Assembly (NCBI GenBank): GCA_035430005.1
Contig: DAOMFV010000008.1
Span: forward strand, 1 to 64,000
Source: JAEUIE01 sp035430005
GTDB taxonomy: Bacteria; Planctomycetota; Planctomycetia; Gemmatales; HRBIN36
DNA length: 64,000 nt
Direction: 5' to 3'
In this document: positions 63,641-64,000 of the stretch, one piece after another
How the letters are laid out: each line of letters starts with the position of its first letter
Position numbering within the stretch: the first letter of the stretch is position 1
Notes under the pieces: generated by a model
Databases searched by the model: none
Told to the model about the DNA's origin: nothing
Seen by the model: only the letters and a program-made list of their open reading frames with translations
Program-made: the position numbers and the translations under genes

Positions 63641-64000
63641 ATGGCTGAACTAACACTGACGCTCAACGATCAAACCGAAGTCCTGCAAGTCCTGGGACCA
63701 CGTGATCAGCATCTACGTACCATCCGCGAAGCACTGGGTATCAAAATCATTCCTCGGGACAGCACCTTCATCCTCGAAGGCCCTGACGGACAAGTACAAC
63801 TGGCGGAGCGTGTTATCACTCAGCTTCGCTCAATCGCCAAACAGGGACCGATTACCCCGTCAGACGTGCAGATGACCCTCGAAACGCTTCAGCGGTCAGG
63901 CGATAAGGATAGCCCCGAACGGTTGGCCATCGATACCATCGGAAAAGGAGTTCGTCCCCGCACCGATGGCCAGGCTCGTTACGTCCGCATGATGAAGGAA
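63641..64000 (+). CDS. PhoH-like ATPase (N-terminal part, runs off the right edge)
   Basis: 120 codons are visible from the ATG at 63641. The text LGPRDQHLRTIREALGIKII, then TFILEGPDGQVQLAERVI and the linker up to KGVRPRTDGQARYVRMMKE, match the N-terminal KH-like domain of the PhoH/YbeZ family. The last part is the lead-in to the ATPase domain, whose P-loop should lie beyond the window. PhoH-like proteins act in RNA metabolism, often next to ybeY. The family call rests on the first domain only. Confidence 0.85.
   Translation, partial: MAELTLTLNDQTEVLQVLGPRDQHLRTIREALGIKIIPRDSTFILEGPDGQVQLAERVITQLRSIAKQGPITPSDVQMTLETLQRSGDKDSPERLAIDTIGKGVRPRTDGQARYVRMMKE

Overview
The window looks like planctomycete DNA, probably from the Gemmata side of the phylum. 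The evidence is a set of lineage-typical gene families: two DUF1549/DUF1553 proteins with cytochrome-like Cys motifs, a DUF1501 protein with a twin-arginine leader, a BBP7-like outer-membrane barrel, a very large surface protein with an LEERITPA-type N-terminus, a Cys-rich HEAT-repeat protein and a TonB receptor. The cell plan is therefore Gram-negative. I saw no rRNA, tRNA, CRISPR array, transposase or phage genes.

Region 1 (1-8.2 kb) is mixed housekeeping and envelope genes: the 5' part of a DUF1549 protein, an acyltransferase-like membrane protein, a zinc alcohol dehydrogenase, an exported PQQ-type beta-propeller, an exported thioredoxin-fold protein, a membrane PAS protein and a small membrane protein. 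Region 2 (8.2-15.0 kb, minus strand) is a heavy-metal efflux operon: a Cys-rich exported protein, a CusB-type adaptor, a CusA-type RND pump, a His-rich lipoprotein and a Tat-exported esterase. No outer-membrane factor is present. Region 3 (15.1-21.8 kb) is the planctomycete pair of DUF1501 protein and giant cytochrome/WD40/DUF1549/DUF1553 protein. A lone methyltransferase follows.

Region 4 (22.8-57.6 kb) is a type VI secretion (T6SS) locus in several blocks: tssK-tssL-tssM-like (minus), a TonB receptor and a giant kinase-pseudokinase (minus), clpV (plus), tssA (minus), tssB-tssC-hcp-tssE-tssF-tssG (plus), a BBP7 barrel (minus), a 2294-residue repeat-rich surface protein (plus) and vgrG-PAAR (plus). 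Sheath, tube, baseplate, spike and recycling ATPase are all recognisable. The membrane complex is unusual: the TssM-like protein is only 554 residues, has a degenerate P-loop and lacks a long periplasmic region, and no tssJ lipoprotein was found. Terminators around hcp suggest separately tuned expression of the tube protein.

Region 5 (57.7-64 kb) holds two Cys-rich exported proteins, an orphan fragment resembling the linker module of polymorphic toxins (possible remnant of a secreted effector), an SDR oxidoreductase, cdsA and the start of a phoH-like gene. Several intergenic inverted or tandem repeats (8.2, 15.1, 16.6 and 63.6 kb) look like REP-type elements.

All calls come from reading protein motifs and DNA by eye. 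No database search was run.
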